64,000 nt of DNA from Rhodopseudomonas rhenobacensis. Lineage in GTDB: Bacteria; Pseudomonadota; Alphaproteobacteria; Rhizobiales; Xanthobacteraceae. The position numbers were made by a program, and so were the translations under genes. The notes below the pieces were generated by a model, which was not told where the DNA came from, ran no database searches, and saw nothing but the letters and a program-made list of their open reading frames with translations. This document shows positions 28,402 to 39,739 of the stretch, piece by piece. Positions within the stretch are counted from its first letter, which is position 1, and each line of letters opens with the position of its first letter. The stretch covers positions 27,177-91,176 of the forward strand of contig NZ_JACHIH010000021.1 of NCBI RefSeq assembly GCF_014203125.1. The letters run 5' to 3'.

Positions 28402-28536
28402 CGTGTCCCGGACGCGAGCAGCGCGCTTGCGCTGCGACGCGAGCCGGGACCGTCTCGAGCGCTGCCGTCGTAACGGCCCCGGCTCTGCAGCGCACCACGC
28501 CGCAAGTGCGGCGCGTTGCACTGCGTCCGGGGCACG
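28402..28536. repeat. Dispersed intergenic repeat, family B
   Basis: The unit starts GTGTCCCGGACGCGAGCAGC and ends GCACTGCGTCCGGGGCAC. It is nearly identical to 14690-14826. It separates the convergent hemW and lipoprotein genes. Confidence 0.75.
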
Positions 28537-28567
28537 GTTCCATCGATTCTCAAAAAGACCCCGCGCC

Positions 28568-29767
28568 TTACGCCCCAAAACTCTTCGGCGAACCGGCCGC
28601 CGGCTGGCTGCCGCCGGAGCCGACCCGCATCACCGCGAGGCCGCGCTCGTTGCTGCCGTCGGCGCGAAACCGAAACAGCCCGTCGATGCCGGCGAAGCCC
28701 GACGGATTGGTCAGCACCTCGGGCGAGAACCGCTGCGCGCCCTGGGTCCGCGCCAGCGCGGCCACCAGCGCCACCGCGTCATAGGCCAGCGTCGCGGTGC
28801 GCACCGGATCGGCGCCGTATTTGGTGCGGTAGCGTCCGGAGAAGGCGCGGAAGCCGGACGGATCCGGCGCGGCATAGAGCCCGCCCTGCAGCGCCGCGCT
28901 GCCGAACACCCTCGGATTGTCCCACAGCCCGGTGCCGAGCAGCTGCACGCGCTTGAGATCGGCGCCAGCCGCGATCAGCGCATCGGCAATGCCGACCAGG
29001 GCCTCGCCGTCATCGGCCAAAAACAATGCGTCGGCGCTGCCCAAAGCCGTGGCGATGGTACGCGCCGGCGTGGCGCGGTCGGCGCCGTATTTCTCGAAGG
29101 CGACGATGCGGCCGCCCTTGCGGGCGACCGCCTGCTTGAAGGCGGCCTCGACCACGTTGCCGTAGGCGTTTTCCGGCAGAAGTGCTGCGAACGACTTCTT
29201 GCCGGTGGAGGCGGCGTAATCGACGATCCGGATCACGTCGGATTCCGGCAGGAAGCTCAACAGATAGACGCCGCGGCCGGCGACGCTGGAATCGGTGGAG
29301 AATGCGATCACCGAGACGCCGCGGGCCCGCGCCAATTGCGCGGTGGCCGGCACCGCCAGCGCGAACAACGGCCCAAGAATGATTTCCGCGCCCTCGTCGA
29401 GCGCCTGCTGGGTGCCGGCCTGGGCGCCCTGCGGATTGCCGGCGTCGTCCTTGATCAACAGCTGGATGTTGGGATTCTGGAATTCGGCCAGCGCCAGTTC
29501 GGCGGCGTTCTTCATCGATTGCGCGGCGACGCCGGCATTGCCGGGCGCCGACAGCGGCAGGATCAGCCCGACCTTGACCTGGCCGGTGCCAGCCGCGGCC
29601 GGCGGCTGCGCGGGACCCGGTTCCGGCTGCGGCGCCGATGAGGAAAACGGTCCGGTGATCGATTGCTGCACGCCGGCGCAGGCCGACAGCAGCGGCGCGC
29701 CGAGAATCAGCCCGACCGCGGCGCGTCGGGTGTGTCCCGGCTTGGATGAATCGAGCGGTCCCGGCAT
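28568..29767 (-). CDS. LppC-like penicillin-binding protein activator lipoprotein
   Basis: The 399-residue protein has a lipoprotein signal (RRAAVGLILGAPLLSAC, lipobox LSAC), a proline-rich linker, then a periplasmic type-1 binding-protein fold: VKVGLILPLSAPGNAG, IILGPLFALAVPA, VIAFSTDSSVAGRGVYLLSF. In E. coli the homologous LpoA (LppC) activates PBP1A. Family members in this genomic position, divergent from rsmI with yraN and gshB, are annotated as penicillin-binding protein activators. The related branched-chain amino-acid binding proteins are the alternative, but no transport genes are near. Confidence 0.82.
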   Translation of the reverse strand: MPGPLDSSKPGHTRRAAVGLILGAPLLSACAGVQQSITGPFSSSAPQPEPGPAQPPAAAGTGQVKVGLILPLSAPGNAGVAAQSMKNAAELALAEFQNPNIQLLIKDDAGNPQGAQAGTQQALDEGAEIILGPLFALAVPATAQLARARGVSVIAFSTDSSVAGRGVYLLSFLPESDVIRIVDYAASTGKKSFAALLPENAYGNVVEAAFKQAVARKGGRIVAFEKYGADRATPARTIATALGSADALFLADDGEALVGIADALIAAGADLKRVQLLGTGLWDNPRVFGSAALQGGLYAAPDPSGFRAFSGRYRTKYGADPVRTATLAYDAVALVAALARTQGAQRFSPEVLTNPSGFAGIDGLFRFRADGSNERGLAVMRVGSGGSQPAAGSPKSFGA

Positions 29768-29934
29768 AGCATTTCTTCCACTGACCGACTTCGTCGGCCC
29801 GGACGAACTCCGGACGCAGGACGGATTCAGTCATATTGTCAGCGAATGGTTAAGTAAAACAAAAGGTTTATGTTGAGGCGGAGCGCCGCGCAATTCCCTG
29901 TGCGCTTTTGCCGAAATCCTCCTAGATTGCCGCC

Positions 29935-30877
<943 letters not shown>

Positions 30878-30891
<14 letters not shown>

Positions 30892-31282
30892 CGACGCGCC
30901 GTCGCCGCCGCACGTCGCAGCCCCCGAGCGGGTCGCGGCGTTCCGTACTGGGCTATCGGCTGAGGCGCGCGCGGCGGCCTATCTGACCGAGGCCGGCTAC
31001 GCCATCGAGGCGCAGCGCTTCCGCACGCCCTATGGCGAGATCGACATCGTGGCGAGGCTGCGCAATCTCGTCGCCTTCGTCGAAGTCAAAGCCCGCGCAA
31101 AACTCGACGACGCCGCCTATGCGGTGACGCCGAAACAGCAACGCCGCATCATCGCCGCGGCGCAAGCCTGGCTGATGGCGCATCCCGAACACGCCGACTT
31201 CGAGCTGCGCTTCGATGCCGTGCTGATCGCACCGCGCGCGCTGCCGCGGCATCTGCCGGCGGCGTTCGACGCCAGCCCCTAA
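30878..31282 (+). CDS. UPF0102 (YraN) nuclease-fold protein
   Basis: A 134-residue protein of the UPF0102/YraN family, a small restriction-endonuclease-like (PD-D/E-x-K) fold. Conserved features include [30 protein letters not shown], with E and D of the putative metal site, and [11 protein letters not shown] with the E-x-K. Biochemical function in the cell is not established; a DNA-processing role is suspected. The ATG at 30878 overlaps the end of rsmI, and gshB follows after 31 bp. Confidence 0.92.
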
Positions 31283-31313
31283 CGACCTCCCCTCCCGAAA
31301 CCGGATTCCGCCC

Positions 31314-32255
31314 ATGACCTTGAACGTCGCCGTCCAGATGGACCCGATCGACCGCATCAACATCCGCGGCGATTCCACTTTCGCGCTGTTGCTGGAGGCG
31401 CAAAAGCGCGGCCACCGGCTGAGCTACTACACGCCGGACAGGCTGTCGCTGCGCGGCAACGATCTGGTCGGCAGGGTGCAGTCACTCAGCGTGCGCGATC
31501 AGTCCGGCGATCACTTCACGCTCGGCGAGCCCACCCGCGTCGCCATGACCTCGTTCGACGTGGTGCTGCTGCGGCAGGATCCGCCGTTCGACCTCGCCTA
31601 CATCAGCAACACGCATTTCCTCGAGCGCATCCATCCCGACACGCTGGTGGTCAACGATCCGTCGAGCGTGCGCAACGCGCCGGAAAAGCTGTTCGTGATG
31701 GACTTTGCCGACCTGATGCCGCCGACGCTGATTTCGCGCAATCTCGAGGAGATCAATTCGTTTCGCGCCGAGCACGGCGCGGTGGTGATGAAGCCGCTGC
31801 ACGGCCATGGCGGCGCCGCGGTGTTTCGCGTGTTGCCGCAGGACATGAATTTCGGCTCGCTGTTCGACATGTTCTCGGTGACGTTCCGCGAGCCCTGGGT
31901 GATCCAGCGCTTCCTCCCCGAAGTGAAGCACGGCGACAAGCGCATCATCCTGGTCGACGGCGAATTCGCCGGCGCGGTGAACCGTGTGCCGGCCGAGGAC
32001 GATTTGCGCTCCAACATGGTGCGCGGCGGCGCCGCGGCGGCCACCGACCTGACCGAACGCGAACGCGAGATCTGCGAGCGGCTCGGGCCGCATCTGCGGC
32101 AGCGCGGGCTGTTGTTCGTCGGCATCGACGTGATCGACGGCCATCTCACCGAGATCAACGTCACCTCGCCCACGGGGATTCGCGCGATCGCCAAGCTCGG
32201 CGGCCCCGACGTCGCAGCCAAAATCTGGGACGTCATCGAGGCCAAGCGGCGGTAG
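31314..32255 (+). CDS. gshB: Glutathione synthetase
   Basis: GshB ligates glycine to gamma-glutamylcysteine with ATP, the second step of glutathione synthesis. The 313-residue ATP-grasp protein begins [20 protein letters not shown]. It has [47 protein letters not shown], and the C-terminal [20 protein letters not shown] with the metal ligands. Length is typical. It lies in the rsmI-yraN-gshB cluster. Confidence 0.98.
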   Translation: MTLNVAVQMDPIDRINIRGDSTFALLLEAQKRGHRLSYYTPDRLSLRGNDLVGRVQSLSVRDQSGDHFTLGEPTRVAMTSFDVVLLRQDPPFDLAYISNTHFLERIHPDTLVVNDPSSVRNAPEKLFVMDFADLMPPTLISRNLEEINSFRAEHGAVVMKPLHGHGGAAVFRVLPQDMNFGSLFDMFSVTFREPWVIQRFLPEVKHGDKRIILVDGEFAGAVNRVPAEDDLRSNMVRGGAAAATDLTEREREICERLGPHLRQRGLLFVGIDVIDGHLTEINVTSPTGIRAIAKLGGPDVAAKIWDVIEAKRR

Positions 32256-32335
32256 GCCGCCGCGGCGATTCGTTCCTCGAATGTTCTTGTCGGATTGCGT
32301 GTCCTGCGCTAGCTTTGCACGCGAAGGGCAGGGCC

Positions 32336-33874
32336 ATGGTGCAGCGAGTATCCACCGTCGCATTTGAGGGGATCGAGGCGAGAGCGGTCGACGTGCAGGT
32401 GCAGGTCGCGCCCGGGCTGCCGGCGTTCTATCTGGTCGGGCTGCCCGACAAGGCGGTGTCGGAAGCCCGCGAGCGGGTGCGCTCGGCGCTGATCGCCTCA
32501 GGCCTGGCGCTGCCGGCGCGGCGCATCACCGTCAACCTGGCGCCGGCCGATCTGCCCAAGGAAGGCAGCCATTACGATCTGCCGATCGCGCTGGGATTGA
32601 TGGCGGCGATCGGCGCGATCCCGGCCGATGCTTTGGCGGGCTTCACCGTGCTCGGCGAATTGGGTCTCGACGGCTCGATCGCCCCGGTGGCGGGCGTGCT
32701 GCCGGCAGCGATCGGCGCCAATTCCCGCGATGAAGGGCTGATCTGTCCCGCCGCCTGCGGCTCCGAGGCGGCCTGGGCCAGCCCCGACATCCAGATCATC
32801 GCGGCCAACTCGCTGATCCAGATCGCCAATCATTTCAAAGGTACGCAGCTCCTGAGCCGGCCGCAGCCGAAGGTGCACGAGGCGCCGGCCTCGCTGCTCG
32901 ACCTGCGCGACATCAAGGGCCAGGAAAGCGCCAAGCGGGCGCTGGAGATCGCCGCGGCCGGCGGGCACCACCTTCTGATGATCGGCGCGCCCGGCGCCGG
33001 CAAGTCGATGCTGGCGGCACGGTTGCCGTCGATCCTGCCGCCGCTGTCGCCCTCCGAGCTATTGGAAGTCTCGATGATCGCCTCGGTGGCGGGCGAGATC
33101 CGCGACGGCGCCTTGACGGCGCGGCGGCCGTTCCGCGCGCCGCATCATTCCGCCTCGATGGCGGCACTGACCGGCGGCGGCCTTCGCGCCAAGCCCGGCG
33201 AAATCTCGCTGGCGCATCAGGGCGTGCTGTTCCTCGACGAACTGCCGGAATTCGAGGCTCGCGTGCTGGATTCGCTGCGCGCGCCGATGGAGAACGGCGA
33301 GGTCGCGGTGTCGCGCGCCAATCACCGCGTCACCTATCCGGCGCGCTTCATGCTGGTCGGCGCGATGAACCCGTGCCGCTGCGGCCACGCTTACGACCCG
33401 GGGTTTGCCTGCAAGCGCGGCCGGCTGGAGCGCTGCACCGCGGACTATCAATCGCGGATTTCCGGGCCGCTGATGGACCGCATCGACCTGCGCATCGAGG
33501 TGCCGGCGGTGACCGCCGCCGACCTGATCCTGCCGCCGCCGAGCGAAGGCTCGGCAGAAGTCGCAGCCCGCGTCGCCGCCGCCCGCGACGTCCAGCGCCA
33601 GCGCTACGCCGCCGCCGGGCTGCCGCAGGTCCGCACCAATGCCGAGGCGCCGGCCGCGGTGCTGGAAAAGATCGCGCGGCCGGATACGGCCGGCGCCGCG
33701 TTGCTACGCGACGCCGCCGAGACCATGCAGCTGTCGGCGCGCGGCTATCACCGCGTGCTGCGGGTCGCCCGCACGCTGGCCGACCTCGACGGCGCCGACA
33801 CCATCGGCCGGCTGCATCTCGCCGAAGCCTTGTCGTATCGGGCGCTGGCCGAGGATCTGCGCCGCGCCGCGTGA
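32336..33874 (+). CDS. comM: YifB/ComM family Mg-chelatase-like ATPase
   Basis: ComM is a hexameric AAA+ branch-migration helicase that helps integrate transforming DNA; many non-competent bacteria also carry it. The 512-residue protein starts MVQRVSTVAFEGIEARAVDV (Lon-protease-like N domain, S5 fold). It has Walker A GAPGAGKSMLAARLP and Walker B GVLFLDELPEF, a zinc-like C-G-C loop (NPCRCGH, CKRGRLERC) and the C-terminal helical domain LSARGYHRVLRVARTLADLDG. The ATG at 32336 is chosen over 32315 because conservation begins there. Confidence 0.94.
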   Translation: MVQRVSTVAFEGIEARAVDVQVQVAPGLPAFYLVGLPDKAVSEARERVRSALIASGLALPARRITVNLAPADLPKEGSHYDLPIALGLMAAIGAIPADALAGFTVLGELGLDGSIAPVAGVLPAAIGANSRDEGLICPAACGSEAAWASPDIQIIAANSLIQIANHFKGTQLLSRPQPKVHEAPASLLDLRDIKGQESAKRALEIAAAGGHHLLMIGAPGAGKSMLAARLPSILPPLSPSELLEVSMIASVAGEIRDGALTARRPFRAPHHSASMAALTGGGLRAKPGEISLAHQGVLFLDELPEFEARVLDSLRAPMENGEVAVSRANHRVTYPARFMLVGAMNPCRCGHAYDPGFACKRGRLERCTADYQSRISGPLMDRIDLRIEVPAVTAADLILPPPSEGSAEVAARVAAARDVQRQRYAAAGLPQVRTNAEAPAAVLEKIARPDTAGAALLRDAAETMQLSARGYHRVLRVARTLADLDGADTIGRLHLAEALSYRALAEDLRRAA

Positions 33875-33949
33875 GCGGCGCGCGGGAGCCCGTGCGGCGC
33901 GCTGGGCATGTGATGCGCTGGCCTATGGGCCGCGGCGCGGGTGAGTCGT

Positions 33950-34012
33950 CGCCGGGACGGTCCCGGCTCGTGTCGCAGCGCAATTGCGCTGCTCGCGTCC
34001 GGGACACAGGAC
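33950..34012. repeat. Partial family B repeat, inverted orientation
   Basis: It reads GACGGTCCCGGCTCGTGTCG and CAATTGCGCTGCTCGCGTCC then GGGACAC. It is the reverse complement of the left third of the family B unit (GTGTCCCGGACGCGAGCAGC...). Confidence 0.6.
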
Positions 34013-34067
34013 GAAGGAGGTGAGGACCTGCGTGCTGTCTTTCGGTCGAGCCCCCCCGAACCACGAG

Positions 34068-34223
34068 CGTCATTCCGGGGCGCGAGCCCATGGGCGAGCG
34101 AACCCGGAATCTTGCCGCGCACGCCTGCCACACGACCCGCCGCGAAGCCTGGCATGCAATGGCCGAGCCTTGTTGCGAGATTCCGGGTTCGCTCGAGCTG
34201 ACGCTCTCGCGCCCCGGAATGAC
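34068..34223. repeat. Dispersed intergenic palindromic repeat, family A
   Basis: Starts GCGTCATTCCGGGGCGCGAG and ends CTCGCGCCCCGGAATGAC. The inner arms AGCGAACCCGGAATCTTG and GCGAGATTCCGGGTTCGCT are inverted copies. About 50 bp of non-repeated sequence separates the arms. Confidence 0.8.
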
Positions 34224-34469
34224 GGCTTTGGTTTCGGTTTGGCGAGCCGGTAGCTGATCCGACATCCTGTCCTATTGGGGCGGCTGCGCTGCTCTGATCA
34301 TCGGCCACTCTTCAACCAGGCGTCCAACTAACAAGACCACAGCCCGGTCCTACGCCTGCCACGCGGCTCAGTTGCAAATCACCGCCGCCGTCAATCCCCT
34401 GGTAACGACTTTCGTTTACGCTTCGCGAACCATAGCCACAGTTTGTCGGCTGCCGAGCGAGTGCGTATC

Positions 34470-34949
34470 ATGTTGCGTTTCGGAATTCTCGCCTCCACCC
34501 TGCCGTTGCTGCTGCTCGGCGTGTTCGCCGGCGGCGAAGCCAGCACCGCCCCGCGGCCCTGCATCGCGCTCGGCGACGGCGCCGCCGAGCTGGCGCCCTC
34601 GCCCTGGCAGGCCGGTTTGCATGTCAGCTTCACCGACGACGCGACCCGCGCCAATGTGCGGGTGCAGCTCGTCGATACGGCGGATCAGGCCGATTTCACC
34701 GTGGTCGACGACATCGACGCCGCCGAGCCCGCCGGCTGCGACGGCGGCGGCGGACCGGCGCGGCTGATCGCGATCACGCCGACGCCGTCCGGCGCCGACC
34801 CGGTGATCCTGCTGTCGCGCGACGGCGATGCCGACTACCGGATCTTCGTTCGCTCCCGGCGCATCACCGCGCGTGAGGCGGCCGCCTTGATCGTCGGCGC
34901 CCACGGCAAGCCGCCGCATGTCGTTGCGTCCTTGGACGGCCGTTCTTAA
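34470..34949 (+). CDS. Hypothetical secreted protein
   Basis: A 159-residue protein with a signal peptide, MLRFGILASTLPLLLLGVFA followed by GGEAS. The mature part has two Cys (PRPCIAL and AGCDGGGG) and beta-rich segments (GLHVSFTDDATRANVRVQLV, DYRIFVRSRRIT). No known family is recognised. It starts at ATG 34470, or at TTG 34443, which would add nine residues. It lies 129 bp upstream of the hybrid sensor kinase, so it could be a periplasmic partner, but that is only positional. Confidence 0.6.
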   Translation: MLRFGILASTLPLLLLGVFAGGEASTAPRPCIALGDGAAELAPSPWQAGLHVSFTDDATRANVRVQLVDTADQADFTVVDDIDAAEPAGCDGGGGPARLIAITPTPSGADPVILLSRDGDADYRIFVRSRRITAREAAALIVGAHGKPPHVVASLDGRS

Positions 34950-35078
34950 GCCACGGTCAACCCTGTTCGCAGCGGCGCGCGTCGCGGCGTGGCATCGCAA
35001 GCTCTTTGCAACGTTGTCCCGGCATCTTGCCAGCCAAGCTGGGCGTGAGCGGTCCGTCCCGGCTCAGAACGACGACGC

Positions 35079-37358
35079 ATGACGAGGTTGCCGGTGAGTG
35101 GAGATTTCGAACTGTTGCCGCTGCGCGGTAATCCGCAGGACGCAGGCTGGGTGAGCCTCGTGCTGCGCTGGCTGATGATCGCGACCGCCGGGGCCGGCGC
35201 CGGCATCGGTCTTGTCATCGCCGGCCGCGCCGAGATGGTGGGCGATCTGCGCGGCTTTGCGCTCGGAACCGGCTTGCTGGCCGCGATCGGCTGCGTCGGC
35301 CTTGTCGTTCTCGCCCACAAATGGCGCGCCGCCGGATTCGAATTGCGCCGTCTTGCCCTGCACAATAACGCGCTCGCCTACCGCAACTGGGAACTGCAGG
35401 AGGCCGAGTACCGCGCGCGCAGCCTGCTGGAGTCGCAGGGCGATCTGATCGTGTTGCGCGACGCCGAGGGCAAAATCAGTTTCGCCAACGATGCCTATTG
35501 CGAGATGGCGGGGTCGTCGCCTGCATTATTGATCGGCACTGATGACGCGCTCGAGGTGCTCGAGCAAAGCGACGTGACCATCGACCGCAGCGGCACCCGG
35601 CTGTACGACCAGAAAGTCGCGACGGTGCACGGTCCACGCTGGATCGCCTGGCGCGAAGGTTTTGTGCGCAACGACGCCGACCGGCCCGCGGAAATCCAAT
35701 GCATCGGCCGCGACGTCACCGATCGCGCCGCCACCGAACGCGCGCTCGCCGAAGCCCGCGACATCGCCGACACCGCCAACCGCGCCAAATCGCGCTTCCT
35801 GGCGATGGCGTCGCACGAAATCCGCACCCCGCTGAACGGCATCATCGGCATGAGCGGCCTGCTGCTCGACACGCCGCTCAGCCCCGAACAGACGACCTAC
35901 GCCCGCGCGGTGAAGACCTCCGGCGACGCTTTGGCCTCGCTGATCGAGGAGCTGCTGGACTACTCGAAGATCGAGGCCGGCAAGATCGACCTCGACAACC
36001 AGCCGTTCGCGCTGTCCGCGCTGATCGAGGGCATCACCGAATTGCTGGCGCCCCGCGCCCAGGCGCGGCAGCTCGAAATCGCCGCCGACATCGACGAAAC
36101 GCTGCCGGCCGAGCTGATCGGCGACGCCGCGCGGCTGCGCCAGGTGCTGCTCAATCTCGCCGGCAACGCCATCAAATTCACGCAAGCCGGCGGCGTCGCG
36201 CTGATCGTCGAGCCCGGCGATCGCGACGGCGAGATCCGCTTCGTGGTGCGCGACACCGGCATCGGCATCGCGCCGGAGGCGCAGGCGCGGATCTTCCGCG
36301 AGTTCGAGCAGGCCGACGACCACATCGCCCGCAACTACGGCGGCACTGGGCTGGGGCTCTCGATCAGCGAGCGCATCGTGCGGCGGATGGGCGGACAGAT
36401 CGCGCTGCACAGCACGCCGGGCCAGGGCGCGACCTTCGCGTTTTCCATTCCGCTTTCCGCGGTCGCCGCATCGGCGGATGCCACGCCCGGCTTCGCCGCG
36501 CCGGACCTCTCCGGCCAGGCGATCATGCTGGTGGCGCCGCACAGCATCGCCGCCTCGCTGATCGCGCGGCGGCTGCAGCGCTGGGGCGCGCAGACCTGCG
36601 TGCTCGCCGATGGCAAGGTGGCCGAGGCGCTGTTGCCGGAGCGCGCCTGGCAGGCGATCCTGATCGACCGCGCGCTCGGCGCCGAGGACGTCGCCTCGCT
36701 GGCTGCGGCGGCGCAGCCCTACGCCGCGCAGCGCATCGTGATGCTGACGCCCGCCGAGCGGCCTGAACTGCACAACGCCGCGGCCTCCGGTCTCACTGGC
36801 TACCTGGTGAAGCCGCTGCGCGCCGCCTCGCTGGCAGCGCGGCTGAGCCTGCCGGACATCGCTTCGCCCGGCATCGCCGATAGCGACTTCGCCGAGCCGC
36901 CGCAGCATATTGCGACTGAAAGCCCGAGCGCCGCGCCCGAGCCGGCGCTCGCCGGGCTGTCGATCCTGGTCGCCGAAGACAACGAGATCAACGCGTTGCT
37001 GATGCGCTCGCTGTTGAGCAAACTCGGCCACCGCGCCGTGATCACCAGCGACGGCGAACAGGCGCTGGAATCCTGGCTCGCTGCCGACTCCGCCCATGCG
37101 CCGTTCGATCTGGTGCTGATGGACATTCAGATGCCGAAACTCGACGGCATCGAAACCACCAAGCGGATCCGCGCCCACGAGGCCGGCCACCGCGCCCGAC
37201 GCACGCCGATCCTGGCGCTCACCGCCAATACGCTGGTGGAAGACCGCTACGCCTGCTTCGAGGCCGGGATGGACGGCTTCCTGGTGAAGCCGCTGGATCG
37301 CGACAAGCTGACCGAAGCGCTGGCCAGTATGCAGGCCTCGCGGTATCTGGCGGCCTGA
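35079..37358 (+). CDS. Hybrid sensor histidine kinase with two receiver domains
   Basis: A 759-residue inner-membrane signalling protein. Two membrane helices (residues about 26-48 and 60-80) are followed by a PAS domain (about 115-220), a HisKA domain with phospho-acceptor His246 in [12 protein letters not shown], a HATPase domain ([25 protein letters not shown]) and two receiver domains. The second receiver is complete ([28 protein letters not shown]). The first reads MLVAPHS and LIDRALG; it lacks the N-terminal acidic pair and is probably a non-phosphorylated pseudo-receiver, though it keeps a KPL motif. No response regulator or phosphotransferase gene is adjacent. Its signal is unknown. 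Confidence 0.9.
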   Translation: MTRLPVSGDFELLPLRGNPQDAGWVSLVLRWLMIATAGAGAGIGLVIAGRAEMVGDLRGFALGTGLLAAIGCVGLVVLAHKWRAAGFELRRLALHNNALAYRNWELQEAEYRARSLLESQGDLIVLRDAEGKISFANDAYCEMAGSSPALLIGTDDALEVLEQSDVTIDRSGTRLYDQKVATVHGPRWIAWREGFVRNDADRPAEIQCIGRDVTDRAATERALAEARDIADTANRAKSRFLAMASHEIRTPLNGIIGMSGLLLDTPLSPEQTTYARAVKTSGDALASLIEELLDYSKIEAGKIDLDNQPFALSALIEGITELLAPRAQARQLEIAADIDETLPAELIGDAARLRQVLLNLAGNAIKFTQAGGVALIVEPGDRDGEIRFVVRDTGIGIAPEAQARIFREFEQADDHIARNYGGTGLGLSISERIVRRMGGQIALHSTPGQGATFAFSIPLSAVAASADATPGFAAPDLSGQAIMLVAPHSIAASLIARRLQRWGAQTCVLADGKVAEALLPERAWQAILIDRALGAEDVASLAAAAQPYAAQRIVMLTPAERPELHNAAASGLTGYLVKPLRAASLAARLSLPDIASPGIADSDFAEPPQHIATESPSAAPEPALAGLSILVAEDNEINALLMRSLLSKLGHRAVITSDGEQALESWLAADSAHAPFDLVLMDIQMPKLDGIETTKRIRAHEAGHRARRTPILALTANTLVEDRYACFEAGMDGFLVKPLDRDKLTEALASMQASRYLAA

Positions 37359-37513
37359 CGCGTCTTATCACTTCGTCACCGCGGGCCCGCCCGGTCGCGG
37401 TTAGTCGCGCTGTCACACGCCGGCAATCGCCGCGTCACATCCCTGTTGAATGCGCGTGTTTGGTAATCGTCGAAGACTGCACACGATTCGTTGGATGCGG
37501 TCGCGAGGATACC

Positions 37514-38479
37514 ATGCACGGCGACGATCTGGCCCGTTCGACACAACGTTTCATCAAGCTGCTGCGGCCGGAGAATGCCGGCGCGATGGCCGCCACCGCG
37601 ATCACCTGGCTGAAAGCGCCGCCTTATTTGCCGCAGCCGCGCAAGGCGTTGCGGCCGTTCCCGGCGGCGCCCGCCAGCCTCGGCCGGATGGGCGCGCTCG
37701 AGGTCAGGCTCGCCACCGAGAAGCGCGACGTCCGGCACGCGCAGAAACTGCGCTACCGGGTGTTCTACAAGAACGGCACCGCGGTGGCCGACGCCGCCAC
37801 CATGCTGGCCCGTCGCGACAAGGACGGCTACGACAAGATCTGCGATCACCTGCTGGTGGTCGACCACGCCGCCAAGCCGACGCTGAGCGGCAAGCAGCCG
37901 GTGGTCGGCACCTATCGGCTGTTGCGCCAGGAATTGGCCGACCGCCACGGCGGCTTCTACACCGATAACGAATTCGATCTGTCCGGCATGATCGCGCAGC
38001 ATCCCGGGATGCGCTTCCTCGAGCTCGGCCGCTCCTGCGTGCTGCCGCGCTACCGCAACAAGCGCACCGTCGAATTGCTGTGGCAGGGCATCTGGAACTA
38101 CGTCCGCCAATACGACGTCGACGTGATGATCGGCTGCGCCAGCTTCGAGGGCACCGATCCGGACCGGCTGGCGCTGCCGCTGTCGTTCCTGCATCACCAC
38201 GCCGCGGCGCCGGAGGAATGGCGCGCCCGGGCGCATTCGTCGCGCCGCATCGAGATGAACCGGATGGCCAAGGACGCCATCGACCCGAAGGCGGCGTTGC
38301 GCGAACTGCCGCCGCTGATCAAGGGCTACCTGCGGGTCGGCGCCATGGTCGGCGACGGCGCGGTGATCGACTATCAATTCGGCACCACCGACGTGCTGAT
38401 CGTGATGCCGGTGGCGGCGATCAAGGGCCGCTACATCGAGCATTTCGGCGGCAGCGACGCCCCGCGCCACGCGGCGTAA
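37514..38479 (+). CDS. olsB: L-ornithine N-alpha-acyltransferase OlsB
   Basis: OlsB transfers a 3-hydroxyacyl chain from acyl-ACP to ornithine, the first step to phosphate-free ornithine lipids. The 321-residue GNAT-like protein has the signatures LRYRVFYKNGTAVAD, LELGRSCVLPRYRNKRTVELLWQ (in two stretches), GCASFEGTDPDRLALPLSFL, ELPPLIKGYLRVGAMVGDGA and FGTTDVLIVMP, which follow rhizobial OlsB closely. It carries about 60 extra N-terminal residues. olsA, the second-step acyltransferase, is not in the window. The start is ATG 37514; an upstream in-frame start at 37460 is possible. Confidence 0.88.
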   Translation: MHGDDLARSTQRFIKLLRPENAGAMAATAITWLKAPPYLPQPRKALRPFPAAPASLGRMGALEVRLATEKRDVRHAQKLRYRVFYKNGTAVADAATMLARRDKDGYDKICDHLLVVDHAAKPTLSGKQPVVGTYRLLRQELADRHGGFYTDNEFDLSGMIAQHPGMRFLELGRSCVLPRYRNKRTVELLWQGIWNYVRQYDVDVMIGCASFEGTDPDRLALPLSFLHHHAAAPEEWRARAHSSRRIEMNRMAKDAIDPKAALRELPPLIKGYLRVGAMVGDGAVIDYQFGTTDVLIVMPVAAIKGRYIEHFGGSDAPRHAA

Positions 38480-38525
38480 TTATCGATGCAGTAGCACCGC
38501 AGTGGTGCAACATCGGCAGCGAACT

Positions 38526-38681
38526 CCCTCGCCCCGCTCTTGCGGGGAGAGGGGTGGGGTGAGGGGCACTCCCGACCCGCGAATGCCGAAGACGAGGTGA
38601 GCGCAGTGCCAGGCCCCTCACCCGATCCGACTTCGCTGCGCTCAGCCGGATCGACCTCTCCCCGCAAGAGCGGGGCGAGGT
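38526..38681. repeat. Inverted repeat, family C-like
   Basis: The left arm reads CTCGCCCCGCTCTTGCGGGG with AGAGGGGTGGGGTGAGGGG. The right arm reads CCCCTCACCCGATC then CCTCTCCCCGCAAGAGCGGG and GCGAGG. The arms are inverted copies around a region of about 80 bp with its own GATCCG...CGGATC palindrome. It sits between the convergent olsB and coaA genes. Confidence 0.75.
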
Positions 38682-38687
38682 AAGGGT

Positions 38688-39641
38688 TCATAGCCGCCGC
38701 AGCGCCACGGTTTCGACGACGTGGTCGGCGCCCTTCTTCATGATCAGCGTGGCGCGCGGCCGGGTCGGCAGGATGTTGTCCTCGAGATTGGCGAGGTTGG
38801 TGCGCTCCCAGATCGCCAGCGCGGTCGCGGTGGCCTCTTCGTCGGACAACGGCGCGTAGCGGTGGAAATACGACCGCGGATCGTGGAACGCGGTGTCGCG
38901 CAACGCCAGAAACCGCTGCACGTACCATTCGCGCAGCACCGGCTCGTCGGCGTCGATATAGACCGAGAAGTCGAAGAAGTCGGACACCACCGGCACCGCC
39001 TTGCCGTCGCGCGGCAGCCGGCCGGTCTGCAGCACGTTGACGCCTTCGACGATCAGGATGTCGGGGCGATCCACCGTGACATACTCGTTGGGCACGATGT
39101 CGTAGGTGAGATGCGAATAGATCGGCGCCCGCACCCGGCGGCGTCCGGCCTTGATGTCGCTGAGAAACGACAATAGCCGCGGCAGATCGTAGCTCTCCGG
39201 AAAGCCCTTCTTCTGCATCAGGGCCTGGCGTTCCAGCACGGCGTTGGAATACAGGAAGCCGTCGGTGGTGATGAGGTCGACCTTGGGCCGCGGCGACCAG
39301 CGCGCCAGCAAGGCCTGTAGCACCCGCGCGGTGGTGGATTTGCCGACCGCCACCGAGCCGGCGACGCCGATGATGTAGGGCATCTTGCGATCGACGATGC
39401 CGAGAAACCGGCGCTGCGAGAAGTACAGCTGCTGGGTCGCCGCGACGTAGATCGACAACAGCCGCGACAGCGGCAGGTAGATCTCCTCGACCTCCTTGAG
39501 GTCGAGCCGGTCGTACATCGATCGCAACGCCGCGATCTCCTCGGCGTCCAGCGTCATCGGGGTATCGTCGCGCAGCTTCGCCCACTGCGCCCGGGTGAAC
39601 ACCCGATACGGATTGTAGATCTGCTCCGCGCGCGCATCCAT
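38688..39641 (-). CDS. coaA: Type I pantothenate kinase
   Basis: CoaA phosphorylates pantothenate, the first and regulated step of coenzyme A synthesis. The 317-residue protein has the P-loop [55 protein letters not shown], and [12 protein letters not shown], all type I (E. coli-like) signatures. The ATG at 39641 begins [20 protein letters not shown]. It lies 98 bp after hisE on the same strand, a common neighbourhood in these bacteria. Confidence 0.97.
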   Translation of the reverse strand: MDARAEQIYNPYRVFTRAQWAKLRDDTPMTLDAEEIAALRSMYDRLDLKEVEEIYLPLSRLLSIYVAATQQLYFSQRRFLGIVDRKMPYIIGVAGSVAVGKSTTARVLQALLARWSPRPKVDLITTDGFLYSNAVLERQALMQKKGFPESYDLPRLLSFLSDIKAGRRRVRAPIYSHLTYDIVPNEYVTVDRPDILIVEGVNVLQTGRLPRDGKAVPVVSDFFDFSVYIDADEPVLREWYVQRFLALRDTAFHDPRSYFHRYAPLSDEEATATALAIWERTNLANLEDNILPTRPRATLIMKKGADHVVETVALRRL

Positions 39642-39739
39642 ACAGTCGTTCCTCGTCGGCTGGCGCGTCGTTGGCGCGCAATCTTGTTCTTGAGCGGGTC
39701 GTGAGCGCCGTCAGCCGAGGCTGCCGGAAATTTGCCGGA

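Larger units (their letters stand above)
33875..34469. other. Intergenic region carrying two repeats
   Basis: This gap of about 600 bp between comM and a secreted-protein gene holds a partial family B unit and a full family A unit. No other gene, tRNA or regulatory structure was recognised. The 200 bp before 34470 must contain the promoter of the next gene, but no confident -35/-10 pair stands out. Confidence 0.5.

Noticed and set aside
38431..39681. A 416-codon minus-strand frame overlapping coaA
   Set aside because: It lies in a different frame over coaA. The pantothenate kinase motifs are in the 38688-39641 frame.
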